Shown: piece by piece, positions 49,925 through 60,463 of the stretch | Layout of the letters: every line of letters starts with the position of its first letter | How positions within the stretch are numbered: position 1 is the first letter of the stretch | DNA from: Tetracentron sinense | Taxonomy: Eukaryota > Streptophyta > Magnoliopsida > Trochodendrales > Trochodendraceae | Length of the DNA stretch: 64,000 nucleotides | Assembly: GCA_015143295.1 (NCBI GenBank) | Contig: CM026565.1 | Coordinates: 16,688,548-16,752,547, forward strand | Direction of reading: 5' to 3' | Translations under genes and position numbers: made by a program | The notes under the pieces: model-generated | What the model saw: the letters and a program-made list of their open reading frames with translations, nothing else | The model's database searches: none | What the model was told of the DNA's origin: nothing

Positions 49925-50600
49925 TTTTGGGGTTAAAATTTTTTTTTTTTAATTTAGAAAAAAAAAAACGGTTAGATTATTGAACCCTTAAGGGTTAGTA
50001 AATCTTAACCATGGTTAATAGACATGTCAACCTATGGGTGCGATTGAACTCTTCCCGAGTTCAATTGTGATTGACTGTGATTCGATCTCATTTAGATTAA
50101 TGAACCTTGAGGGTTAAGAAATCTTAACCACGGTTATAGGGGTTTAAAAAGACACATGTTGACATGTGCGTGCGATTGAACTCTCTCCGAGTTCAATTGC
50201 ATTTGGCTGTGATTCGATCTCGAGTTCAATCACACCCACAAGTCAACATGTGCTTTTAAACACCTATTAACCGTGGTAATCTAACCTTGGTTTTAGAAAA
50301 AAGTTTATAAAATAATTTTAACCTTAGGATAAGAAATTTTAACCCTAGGATTAAATTTTTTTTAATAAAGAATTTCTACATGCAAAATATATAGAGTCCT
50401 GATAAGCGAACCCCATGGTCTCTTCTAAGCTGACCCAAGTGTACCCGTATCGCTTTTAACCCCTGTTTAACCATGGTTAAGTTTTACTAAATTAAATTAG
50501 TAATTTTATGTTTTTTTTATTTATTTATAAAACCATGGTTAGATTTCTTAACCCTAGGAGGTTAACCACAATTGATGGATGGTAAAAAAGGGCTGTTCAA
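49925..50600. repeat. Inverted and direct repeats with CTTAACCATGGTTAA core
   Basis: Two direct copies of a block with GTGCGATTGAACTC and GAGTTCAATTG (about 50035-50095 and 50165-50225) are followed by an inverted copy (GAGTTCAATCACAC, about 50223-50240, then CAACATGTG). Around them stand CTTAACCATGGTTAA-like palindromes (49990-50015, 50125, 50465). It looks like overlapping MITE debris inside the proposed Helitron. No coding content. Confidence 0.5.
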
Positions 50601-50836
50601 ATGACTTCAAAGTTACCTACTTAGAAATTCTGGTATAACATATTTAAAATCTGATAATATCATAAAGTGTCCCATCATATTTACTACTAAGATATTAACC
50701 GTGATTAAATAACATTAATATTATTTTTAAAATATCCATTAAAAAATTATATTATTATTAATAAAAATGATTATAATATAGTTATATTTTTATTAATATA
50801 AAATTAGTACGTGCAAAGCACGTGCACCTTTACTAG

Positions 50837-51490
50837 TATATATATATATATATATCATGTGTGTCTGTTAGAAATTAAATGATAAATTGAAGAATTATTC
50901 GATATTTTGAGACATTGCAGCAACAGGGTGAGTCGTCCTTATACTATCCCTCAGTATTGTTACAAAGCTCCTTACGGTTGAACTTTCCTATACTCAAAAC
51001 ACGGAGGAGCTAATGGATATGTATGGTTGTTGCCTGATCACTAGTTTGATGCATGGTTTCGCCCTCTTTTTGCTATTCATCTTCCAATATCTGAGTTGAT
51101 GCAATTTCAAAATTAGCAGGCCCAATGATTCCAAGTTTTTCCGATATTGCAGAAGGTAACTCTCTTGTACTGCCACTGAATCCGGCTTCTGAAGCTGGCA
51201 TCGCTGCCAATAATCCATCTCTTGGGATGGCTTGGCTATTAAGGAAATAGAGCCGCTCGTATAGTAGCAAATAACGTATTAGTGTAGCATCGCCGGGAAG
51301 TTAAGGAGCTGGTGGGCTCCCGGTGAGTTAGCACGGGAGGCGATCCCAAGTCTAGGAAATAACTCGCCAATGGCAGGTTTAGAAATTTCACTTTACCATT
51401 ACCATTTGGTACTTACTTCATGACAAAGCAGATAGAACAGGAACACAATACAGATAAGGCAACAAGGAAGAGTGAAGAGAGGAAAAGCTG
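50837..51490. other. Spacer with unassigned coding-like patch
   Basis: After the (TA)n at 50838-50855, short open stretches appear on the + strand (HGGANGYVWLLPDH near 51000 and SFSDIAEGNSLVLPLNPASE near 51140-51200). They fall in different frames with stops between. They look like relics of one or more exons, but I do not recognise the protein. The 3' end of the H+-ATPase transcript should lie near the right edge. Confidence 0.3.
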
Positions 51491-51757
51491 GGTAGGGTGA
51501 TGTTATTTTGCTATTGCTCTTACATTAGAGAGAGATTCAGACACATCACTTTCCTCTGCTCATTGTAAATACAGGAAAGAGAAGTATAACTTATAAGGAT
51601 TATACCACAGAAACGCTACACTGATGAGAATTATAACATGGAAACGCCTCTGTCTAGAAAAGATTCTACTAGTTGGGGCTTCATTCTCTTCTTGGTTTTC
51701 GTATGCCCCTTAACCGCGGCCCCCTCTCTCTCTCGAACATGGTTTCTTTTTGGCCTT
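51490..51757 (-). other. Probable 3' UTR of the H+-ATPase gene
   Basis: AT-rich - strand sequence after the stop codon at 51758-51760. It contains ATAAT- and AATGTAAG-type motifs (for example near 51525 and 51575) that could serve as plant far-upstream/near-upstream polyadenylation elements. There is no canonical AATAAA near the stop. The exact end cannot be set from sequence. Confidence 0.4.
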
Positions 51758-54700
51758 TTAAACCGTATAATGTTGCTGGATCGTATCAATATCAAGCCCT
51801 TTCAGCTTCACAACCGACTCAACATGCCCCTTGAGCGTGTGCAGCTCCCGAAGCCTATAACACCAAAATCACACAGCTTTTCAGTTAATTCAATCCACCA
51901 CCACTCAAATAGATCTTACTAGCACATTTTGTTTTTAATAAATATAGATCAGCAAAGACATGAATGATTATAAATGATACTATGAAGGTCAGCAGGATTG
52001 CATACCTTGCAACCTCGGCTCGTCTCTTGGCTTGCTCAGCAATTTCGGAAAGCTCCCTGTAACTGTTCTTCTCAGAGGAGAAGAGGTTAGTGGTTTCCGG
52101 TGGATGAAGCCCATGTAGAGTCCTCTGTGCAAGGGCCCACTGAGCTTCTCTTTCCTCTTTCCCATAATCTTTCTTGGTAGTGAATGCAGTCTGTTTTGAT
52201 AATGAAAGCAACACATTTATTAGATCAAAAGCCTAGTACTCATTTCCAATGCTCAAACCACTACTGAAATGTAGTAGATCATATAGATTTATACCTTGTT
52301 CTCTAGCAGGGTATCCCAAGCCTTTCCACTTAGGATATAGCGGATGGCAAATTTGAGGATGTCAAGCGGGAAATAGGAGACCACACTGTAAAGCCAGATG
52401 ACTCCGGCCCACCCCCAACCAATTCCTTCTATCCTTGCGAAACCCCAGTTGGCATACACGGCTATAAGAGTTGCCACCTGAAAATTTCAATATGATTAAC
52501 ACCATGCAGTAAAGCATGCATCTTTTTAAAATATATATATATATATTCACAGTTTACAACCGGCGAGTGGACACCTGGATCTAATTAGTTAGGATCCCAC
52601 CACCTAGGAGGTTGTTGGGACCTGTAGTTTGTAGCCTTATACCATTTGGTTAAGCAGTTTCCGACTCGATCTCTCTAAAATTTCTGGATTGTTTTGCTGC
52701 TTACATAACAGATATGTTCAATACTTTTGAAATGTTCCAATTCTTTCCTGTTTGAGAAGATGTAATATGATGTTCAAATACCTCCTATAGAAGGCACAAC
52801 AGTGCATGTGTGGACTTTTCAACCTTACAGAGAATGTGTACAACCGTGTTTGTCGTTTCTCAATGTCAAATTCTAGGGTTTACTTCTTTTGTGGAGCCCA
52901 AATACATTATGTGATCCTCAAATTCGAAGAAATATGATCACTTTTTCTAAGTGGTCTAGCTCATATTCCCACAAAAGATGGATGGAGTTGACTAGAGTAT
53001 GGTGGCCACTTGAGTTATTAAAGAAAAAAAGAAGCAAAGTCATAAATAACACCGTCCAAAAAAAAAAAAGTCATAAATAACTGCATACTATCCTTTTATT
53101 AAGAAAAAAAGGGGAAAAAGAAGAAAAAAAGTGAGCCTATGGTCCATCCCTATGGGGGAAAAAAAATTAAATTGTGAGGTTGATGTGGGAAAAAAATGGC
53201 CTAAAACTTCAAACAAGTGTAAAAGTACAAGAAGGACCGTGTTTTGATTGCTTTGTAGAGAATTTTGGTCAAAAGGCTACAAAACTACTCCACTACGGAT
53301 GAAGTATGAATAAAAAAGGATGGTTGGAAACGAAAGACACATGGTGGATAATTCTTACCAGCTGAGCAGCTATGAAAGCACTGACTAAGAGCAATCCAGG
53401 GCGTTCGACGAAGGACCAGCTACGAGACCGAGTGACGAAAATGAGTGCCTGGCTCACAATACTCACTTGCAAGTATAAGGCCGCCATCATTTCATGAGGG
53501 CTATTCCTAATCGATCTTACACCGAACTTGTCCTGCATCATCAAAACCAGCATAAAATTAAATGACTGTCTAAATATTTAGTTAAAATATCCGACGGGGG
53601 ACATATATAGAAGTCTTACCGAGAAGAAGTCTGTATCCTTCATAACCCAGAAGAATACTACTGTCGCCAATGCCAGGTAACTTCCAAGCACAATGCCAGT
53701 CGCAAAAATCTCTTTTAGTTTCCAGCTATCGGGCATTGGAGATGGCTTCACTCGATCCTTTGAGATCGTCATAATAGTTCCTAAAGGTAGAATAATTCAT
53801 GATCAAGTTATGAAGCATGGTACATAGGACAAAGGGAAGGCTGTTGGATCAATTTAAAGTTTACTATATAAAATCTCACCGTCATTTAGGATGGCAATGA
53901 TCAAAACCATGAAGGGAGCAAAGTCGAACTTCCATATCAGAGCAATAAACATGAAGCCAAACTACAAAAATTGAGAGTATAGAGAAGAAACATATCAATT
54001 GATACCCAAAATCTAGTAATATAGTTCAAAGTTTAAACATCTCTAATCTCTACTGAGTCTACTTACCACAATACGGATAGTGATTGAGACTGCATAAATC
54101 TGCAAAAGATAAGGACCAAAAGATGGTGATTTCAGACACCTAAGTAAAATCATAGACGCTTGAAGAGAAATCAGGAGTGGAAAAAAGGAAGAAAAGAAAA
54201 CAGGAACCAACAGTGTAATTCTTCATCCTTTGGAAAATAGCTCTGCTAGTCAAAACAGCACTAATTATGACGCTCAGCCCGGGTTCAGTGAGGACAATAT
54301 CTGAAGCACCTCTAGCAGCATCGGTAGCATCAGCAACAGCAATACCAATATCGGCCTTCTTCAAAGCAGGGGCATCATTGACACCATCCCCTGTCATTCC
54401 ACAAATGTGCTTCCTCTCCTGCAACTTCTTCACAATTTCGTATTTATGCTCTACACAGTGAGGAAAAAAATGTTTTAGAAGAAGCAGTTTCTACCACCAT
54501 GACAAGAAAGGAATAATGGGAATGTTTCCAGAAGGCTAGTATACCAAAAAAAAAACCCCACCTGGAAATACTCCAGCAAATCCGTCAGCCTTCTCAATCA
54601 ACTCATCTACTGGAAGGGCAGCGATTGATGCATCCTTGTCTTGACCCAGCAATGAAGAGGAAGGATACATGTTTGTTCCCATTCCCAGCCTCCGGCCAGT

Positions 54701-57700
54701 CTCCTTGGCAATGGCAAGCTGATCCCCTGGAAATTGAAAGAACAATATATACAAGAAAAATGAGTACACTGATCATTTAAGGTAGAAATTGATGGTTCAA
54801 GGGACCATGAAGACATAGATTACCAGTAATCATCTTGACATTCACACCAAGGTTGAGAGCCCTGCGGATGGTTTCTGCACTGTCGTGCCTGGGAGGGTCG
54901 AAAAGAGGCAACAAACCAACAAACTGCCATGGCGCCCCTGAACTTTCTTTTGTTTTCTCAGGCACTTCCTGCAAAAAAATCATAAAAGCAACAATGAGAA
55001 GGGTGTTCCATAACTAAGAAAGAGAAAAAATACATCAGGAAATGATTGTAAACCTGTCTTGCAACAGCCAACGATCGAAGCCCACGTTCAGCAAACTTAT
55101 CAATCACAAAATGAACCTTCTTCCTAACATCTTCCTTGCAGTTGCAAAGACTAACTATCTGTTTCAAGAGATGAATTGAAACAAATGTATTAAATAGTCA
55201 GCATTGTTATAATTTATGCCTTCACCTATCAAAAAAGAGGAAAATCAACAAGGTACCTGTTCAGGGGCACCTTTGCTAGCTCGATGCCAGCTGTTGTCAG
55301 CATCAATATAGGTCAGAGCAGTTCTCTTGTCCACTGGGTTGAATGGGAGAAAATGAACCTCTCTAACTCCAGCTCGCGCCTGCAATAATATATAAATTTT
55401 AACATAAGAGCTTGTCTTCAATAAATTCTAAAGCTTAATCCAGAGATAATAAAGTTGAAAATCAGACTCAAAATGTGCAATATGAGCTATACCTCCTTTG
55501 GGTCAGCCAGCATCCCGACAATGGCAGCATCAATGGCATCCTGATTTTCAATTCTCGATGCTCTGGCAGCAAGCAGGATCACATGCTCTTTATCCACGCC
55601 CTTTGCAAACACCTCAACGAGATTTCTATCAACACTCAGCTTGTTAAGGGTCAGGGTCCCAGTCTTATCACTGCAGAGGACATCCATGCCCGCCATCTCC
55701 TCAATTGCAGTCATTCTCTTGGTGATGGCACCTTGCTCGGAAAGCCTATGTGACCCGATAGCCATGGTCACGGACAAAACAGTGGGCATAGCAATGGGTA
55801 TGCCACCGATCAAGAGGACCAGGAGATTGTCAATTCCATCCCTATACTTGCGGTGCTGAATTGGGTACATGACTATGATCTCGACAAACATTCCAACAGC
55901 AATTGAGCAAATGCAGAAATTACCAATTGCAGTGAGGACCTTCTGGAAATGCCCAACTTGGTTGGTGCTGTCCACCAGATGGGCTGCCTTTCCAAAGAAA
56001 GTGTGGACACCAGTAGCAATAACAACTGCTTCAATCTCACCCTGTTTGCAAGTCGAGCCAGAGAATACCTCATCTGAGGGGTTCTTGGTCACAGGGAGGG
56101 ATTCTCCGGTTAGAGCAGATTGATCAATCTTTAACGGATCACCCTCAAGAAGACGGGCGTCAGCTGGGACGATATCTCCCAATTTAATGCTGATAATGTC
56201 TCCAGGAACCAGAATTGCAGCATCCTGCTCAGTCCATCGACCATCTCTAAGCACCTATAGCACACAAGTAAACAAATTATAAGAAAATTGGTAAAAAGTA
56301 CATGCAAGAATTTGAATTGGGACTATATTTACCTTAGTTTTGGGAGCAAGACCAGCCATAAGAGCTGCAGCAGCATTACCAGCATTGTTTTCTTCAATAA
56401 AACTGATAGTGGAGTTGATAACCAGCAAGACAACAATACCTACAAAGTCCTGCCAATCTGGGGGCTTCCCATCACCGTTAGCTAAGGCAATAGCCATCAA
56501 AGCAGCGGCTTCCATGACCCATGACAGAGGGTTCCACATAAACCCCAGAAATTTGAGGACTTTGCTCTCCTGGTTTTTCAAATATTAAACCGTTAAACAC
56601 ACAGCAAACAAAAAGAAGTAGAAGAAACAGTTGAAAACCGTTAGATGAGACAGGAACAGACCCTTTTCTCTTCGAGCTTGTTGGGTCCGAAGATCTGAAG
56701 CCGGCTGGCTCCTTCCTCCGATGATAAACCTTCCTTCGTACATTTCAACTGCTCGAACACTTCCTCTACTGGAATTCGTTCCTATAAACGGGCAACTAGA
56801 GATCTCAGTCCTCTTAATCATATTTGAGTAAGCAAGGAAACAAATTTCTAAGATCACATAGCCATCAAATTATCAAAGTGCCAAGCCCAATTGCCTGGTC
56901 TCAAGGAGCTAGCCAATTTGGAAAATAGATAGCAATAATCTGCTGCCGGATTTTGGCTGGAAAATCTTTCCAATAAGCTTTGGATTTAGGATTAGAGTTA
57001 ATATCGGCTTAATCCTATCTTAAAGAACTCCCCGCCTCTTGTGTGATTGGTAGGGGTGTGGCCTTCAATGTGGAAGGTCTCGGGATCCAATCCGGATCCC
57101 ACCGGGTACGAGTTTAACCGCACCAAAAAAAAATCCTAACCTAAAGATGATGTATTAAGTTGACAAAAGTTTGATCTACTTGCTACGGATTATTCGAAAA
57201 TAGCATCAATAAAGCATGACATTTTATGGGAACATATCCTCCCAGCACATACTTGAGAAGTGAGTGAGGGAACCTCAAAAAAGTCTATTAATTGGATCAA
57301 TGATAATCCTGCTTAATTTTGGATTTTAAGAAAGTTTTAAAAAATTAGACACGTGGCAGCTTTTTGTGAACCAAAGAGGATATGGACTCCTCAATAGAAT
57401 ACCCAAAGCCTGGACACTGGTTGGTAAATTTTATTACCCTAAAGCTGACCTCACCCAAAGCAAGAGGGGTTCAAGGAATGTTGCTTAAACAAAACAAAAC
57501 AAAAAAAATTATAATTTTCTAATGCAAGAGATTTCTTCAAAAGAAAATCCCCAATTCTCCGACGGAATATCTTTTAATTTCATAAAAAAAAATGGCCCTT
57601 TTTGTAAATTCATATAGATGATTTTATAATTTCCTCTAATATCTTAAAGAAGCTAATTCCTCTAAGGTGAATGATAACCGGATTTGCAAATCTGGTAATC

Positions 57701-58809
57701 ACCCTTCGAGGTTGCCATGCGTTACTTTTGATATCCCTTAACTGTGGTTAAGATTCACTCATCCCTGCGTTCACCTCACCCTCACCCACCCCAAGGAGGA
57801 TTCGGCTTCTATTTTAAAATGCTTTAGATCCGCTAGATCGATATACCAAAAGAACATCTTAAAATATTAATTAATTAAAATAAATATTCATTACAAATTG
57901 AGAAATTAAATATAAAAAAATCCAGTATAGCCAAGACTAGAAATATCAAACTTCCGTATACGGATCAAAACGGACGCGAAACAGAGAAAGGAAAAAGTAC
58001 CACGGCGTAGTATCCTAAAGAAGGACGAATGGCCAAAACACTTGTCGAGGTTCTCTCTCTACAGTGAAATCCTCCGACAATGGCCAGAGCCATTTTCAGA
58101 GAGCCAGAGAGAGAAACGAAGAGGACTCTCTTTCTAGCCTAGAGAGAGACTGATCTCTAAATTTCCTTTCTTTTTCTTCTTCCTCGAGGTATGAAGAAAG
58201 TAGAGAGAGAAAATTTTTGGTTTCTTTTCGATCCAGATTCCGGAACGATGTCAACAACCAGAAGGAAGAAAAGTAACGTGATCTTCCCTCCATTACAGAA
58301 AAGGAAAAAGGAAAATCAGATTATTAAACTTTCAGATTTAGACTCCACCTAGAGAGAGAGATCGTTTATATAATGAAGATATGAAACTGAAAATATCTTA
58401 GCAAAAAAAGAAAACTGAAAAGACGAATCTTCAACCAACAAAAACATCAAATAAAAAAATCACCAAATCTTCTCACACGTCAAATCAAGTAAGAACAAAA
58501 CGAAATCTCTACTTCTTCTTTTGGAAGGTAACGAAATCTTTACGACAGAATAAAAAATAATCAAGCTACAAATCAAAATCTCTCTCGTTGATCTCATTCT
58601 CACTTATCAGATTACCAAAAACCATTAACAGAAAGCCGAAACCAAAAAAAAAAAAAAAAATCCATCCATACAGAAATTCTTAATCAAAAAATTCTATAAA
58701 AACAAATAGAAGAACCACAAAAAAAAAAAAAAAAAAAGGAGAGATGGATTACCAAATCAACAGCCTCGTTTTTAATCTCCTCCAAACTGAAAGCTTTATC
58801 ACCTCCCAT
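51758..58809 (-). CDS. Plasma-membrane H+-ATPase (P3A-type proton pump), 16 exons
   Basis: This is the ATP-driven proton pump of the plant plasma membrane. Exons, 5' to 3': 58809-58753, 56781-56662, 56569-56333, 56254-55493, 55379-55257, 55158-55054, 54968-54824, 54726-54562, 54450-54212, 54099-54067, 53961-53880, 53780-53620, 53532-53359, 52477-52295, 52190-52006, 51854-51758. All introns read GT...AG. The sum is 2,868 bp, giving 955 residues, normal for the family, with no stop. It starts [19 protein letters not shown]. Actuator TGES is at 187-190, the phosphorylated Asp at 334 in [15 protein letters not shown] at 428-433, DPPRHD near 492-497, GDGVNDAP at 592-599, the membrane proton-binding Asp at 689 (AILNDGT), and the regulatory tail ends QQHYTV with Thr954 as the 14-3-3 phosphosite. 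The wording resembles the AHA1/2/3/5-PMA4 subfamily. The first intron is 1,971 bp and holds repeats. The gene looks intact and is very probably functional. Confidence 0.97.
54067..54099 (-). other. 33-bp micro-exon (exon 10) of the H+-ATPase
   Basis: It encodes [11 protein letters not shown] (residues 652-662), the start of a transmembrane helix after QRMKNYT. It is bounded by TTTTGCAG and GTAAGT on the - strand. Eleven whole codons, phase 0 on both sides, so skipping it would keep the frame but remove half a membrane helix. Confidence 0.9.
57026..57131 (+). mobile_element. Short tRNA-derived SINE in intron 1
   Basis: About 106 bp. A box B-like segment (CTCGGGATCCAATCCGG) lies near 57079-57095 and a TGATTGGTAGGGG box A-like segment upstream. 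It ends in nine A. It is flanked by 15-bp near-identical repeats AATCCTATCTTAAAG (57011-57025) and AATCCTAACCTAAAG (57132-57146), two mismatches. It lies antisense to the host gene. Confidence 0.7.
57660..57800. repeat. Partial MITE (GATAACCGGATTTG family) in intron 1
   Basis: The left arm GATAACCGGATTTGCAAATC...CTTAACTGTGGTTAAGATTCACTCA matches the MITEs at 59060, 60464 and 62683, but the right arm is missing. Its end lies in CACCCTCACCCACCCC. Confidence 0.6.
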
Positions 58810-58852
58810 CTTCGCAGCAGAGAAACGAAAAACGGTGAGAGAAACCCTAAAA

Positions 58853-58903
58853 TCAGATGAAGAAGCCTAGAGAAGAAGACGAGGAAGGAAGAAGAGAAAC
58901 CAT
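58853..58903 (-). promoter_or_regulatory. Upstream ORF of 16 codons in the H+-ATPase leader
   Basis: The - strand ATG at 58903-58901 opens MVSLLPSSSSSLGFFI and stops with TGA at 58855-58853, 43 nt before the main ATG. It is the only ATG I see in the leader downstream of the TATA box region. Leader uORFs are established for some tobacco-family H+-ATPase genes (pma1, pma3), where they lower but do not block translation of the pump. The start context here (CTCCATGG) is moderate, which would allow leaky scanning. It lies wholly in exon 1, so every mRNA from this promoter should carry it. Confidence 0.7.
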
Positions 58904-58997
58904 GGAGGATTTGGTGTCTCTTTGTCTCTTCCTACAAAACCACGAAACAAAGAAAACGAGGATTCTCACTTTAGTAGGCTCTCTTCCATGACTCCCT

Positions 58998-59009
58998 CTT
59001 TATATATAT
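58998..59009 (-). promoter_or_regulatory. TATA box of the H+-ATPase gene
   Basis: TATATATAAAG on the - strand, about 190 bp upstream of the ATG. Transcription would start near 58970-58980, giving a leader of about 165 nt. The sequence between is CT/GA-rich. A MITE begins only about 50 bp further upstream. Confidence 0.6.
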
Positions 59010-59059
59010 CTCTACCTGTTCCTATTTGCCCTGTTGTCTTTTGGTGTCTTATAAAAAAA

Positions 59060-59362
59060 AGGTGCCAAATCATCTCCAGTGATAACCGGATGTGGCACAT
59101 CCGGTTATCACCCCTAGAGGTCGCCACGTGTCTCCTTTGACACCCCTTAACCGTGGGTAAGGTTCACCCACCCCTAGGGTTCACCCACCTATTTTTGGTT
59201 TTTTTTTTTAAATATTAATTCTATTTTTAAAATTAAAAAATTGTTTTTAATATTAAAAAAACTTTAAAAACAGTTTTTTAATTTTAAAAATAGAATTAAT
59301 ATTTTTAAAAAAAAACCAAAAATAGGTGGGTGAACCCTAGGGGGTGGGTGAACCTCCATCGG
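59060..59362. mobile_element. Hairpin MITE next to the H+-ATPase promoter
   Basis: It opens with GTGATAACCGGATGTGGCAC, a perfect small palindrome region, then CTTAACCGTGGGTAAGG. The core is a large inverted repeat: arm 59161-59240 (TTCACCCACC...AATTAAAAAA) pairs with 59272-59354 (TTTTTTAATT...GGTGGGTGAA). The right outer arm present in the copies at 60464 and 62683 is missing, so this copy is truncated. No target duplication is visible. Confidence 0.7.
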
Positions 59363-59418
59363 TTTTTTTATTCCTAATTTACCCATGTTGAATGTTCGCG
59401 GTTGCTCATCCGAACTCG

Positions 59419-59633
59419 AGGTGGGATTTGATCTGGCTCTCGCAGGATCAAAATCATCTGCCCCTCCTTTGTGAGTGACATGTGGTGATAAAAGGGGGAA
59501 ATATCAAATAAAGAGAAGTCAAAAAATAGGGGAGAAGTGAAATGACTTCTCCCCTTTTTTTTCTCGCCACATGTCGAACAAAAAGGGGCCAGATGATTTT
59601 GATCCGGCGAGAGCCAGATCAAATCCCACCCCT
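59419..59633. mobile_element. Mutator-type MITE with perfect 9-bp target duplication
   Basis: 215 bp. Both sides carry CCGAACTCG (59410-59418 and 59634-59642). Terminal inverted repeats of about 45 bp run AGGTGGGATTTGATCTGGCT... on the left and, inverted, AGGGGTGGGATTTGATCTGG on the right. A 9-bp duplication with long inverted ends is the signature of the Mutator superfamily. There is no transposase, so it is non-autonomous. Duplication and arms are well kept, suggesting a fairly recent insertion. Confidence 0.88.
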
Positions 59634-60047
59634 CCGAACTCGCTCCCATGTGGACCGGAATGGGACCCGCCATCCTACCTCTCCCATATATCCCTCCCCC
59701 TTTCTTTCACTTCAAATCCTCTGCTGTTGCACTCCCTTTTGTTCCATCCGGCATATACATATCAAAATTTATCACAACCATCCATTTTCAACGAATATAT
59801 TATATTGCTTTTTTAAAAGAAAAAGAGGGCATATATTTGGAAGAATCTCTAAAGGACGCACACTATTGTCCCACGTGTTTGATTAACTCCAGGTAGTCAG
59901 CTCAATTTTTTAAGGGTAATATTATTTAAATTGAATTAAAAGATTAAAAAAATTGGAATTGATTAAAAGTTTTTTTTTTAATTTTAGATTAAGAGATTCT
60001 TGGAACATTTGTTGGAGAGAAATGTTTACACTTTAAATATCATGTAA

Positions 60048-60130
60048 AGCTCTGCATGATGCAGAGCTCTACATAATTACACTTTTACCATCTGGTAGTA
60101 TAAAAAGGAGCTCCGCATGATGCAGAGCTC
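60048..60130. repeat. Pair of near-perfect palindromes
   Basis: CTCTGCATGATGCAGAG-centred palindromes at 60048-60068 and 60108-60130 are almost identical and about 60 bp apart (centre to centre). Each could form a hairpin or cruciform. They may be the ends of a tiny element or a regulatory dyad. Confidence 0.6.
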
Positions 60131-60261
60131 CCCATGAAAATAAATCCCAAATGTTTAGGGTGAGAGAGAAAAAAAATTATTAAAATAACCATCAAATTAA
60201 AGATGGAAGAAGTTTTCAAGTAAAAAGTGTAAGAAAATAAAAGTGTGTTTTTTTACACACC

Positions 60262-60429
60262 TTGGAAGAGCCCTATGGTAGGTGTATCATTTCCTTAGGA
60301 AGGAGATTCCGGGTTCCATTCCGAAGAGGGTGAGAGTGGGTGGCACTCTCCGGTCACCTTTAACTTAGAATAGATATTGACTTGCTAACTGGGGTTGTGG
60401 CCAAACTGTGTGTCTCATGCTAAAAAAAA
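60262..60429 (+). mobile_element. tRNA-derived SINE
   Basis: The head GAGCCCTATGGTAGGTGTATC and a box B-like GATTCCGGGTTCCATTCCG (near 60306) are followed by a body of about 100 bp and a nine-A tail at 60421-60429. Size and layout fit a plant SINE. No clear target duplication was found. Confidence 0.55.
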
Positions 60430-60463
60430 AGTTCAAGATATCCACGTTTATCAAAAGAACCCA

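Larger units (their letters stand above)
48955..50836 (+). mobile_element. Probable non-autonomous Helitron carrying a gene fragment
   Basis: The 5' end TCATTCTACTAATAAAAG follows an A. The 3' end is CTAG at 50833-50836 followed by T. A 6-bp stem hairpin (ACGTGC AAA GCACGT, 50809-50823) sits 9 bp before the CTAG. These are the three hallmarks of plant Helitrons (A^TC...hairpin...CTRR^T); no target duplication is expected. The inside holds a decayed glycosyltransferase piece and TTAACCATGGTTAA-type repeats. It has no Rep/helicase, so it would be non-autonomous. Ends were judged by eye; family members elsewhere would settle them. Confidence 0.5.
56782..58752 (-). other. Intron 1 of the H+-ATPase (1,971 bp)
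   Basis: The donor GTAATC follows codon 19 and the acceptor ...TTTATAG precedes codon 20. It has pyrimidine- and purine-rich tracts (58030-58330) and A-runs (58640-58740). It hosts a SINE at 57026-57131 and MITE debris at 57660-57800. Long first introns with regulatory effect are known in several plant genes; nothing here proves that. Confidence 0.85.

Noticed and set aside
55475-56588. Several + strand open frames opposite the H+-ATPase
   Set aside because: They are shadows of the - strand exons; the H+-ATPase reading explains this DNA fully.
59163-59360. A structured non-coding RNA gene from the large inverted repeat
   Set aside because: The palindrome is the core of a repeated MITE family seen several times nearby; no promoter or conserved loop supports an RNA gene.
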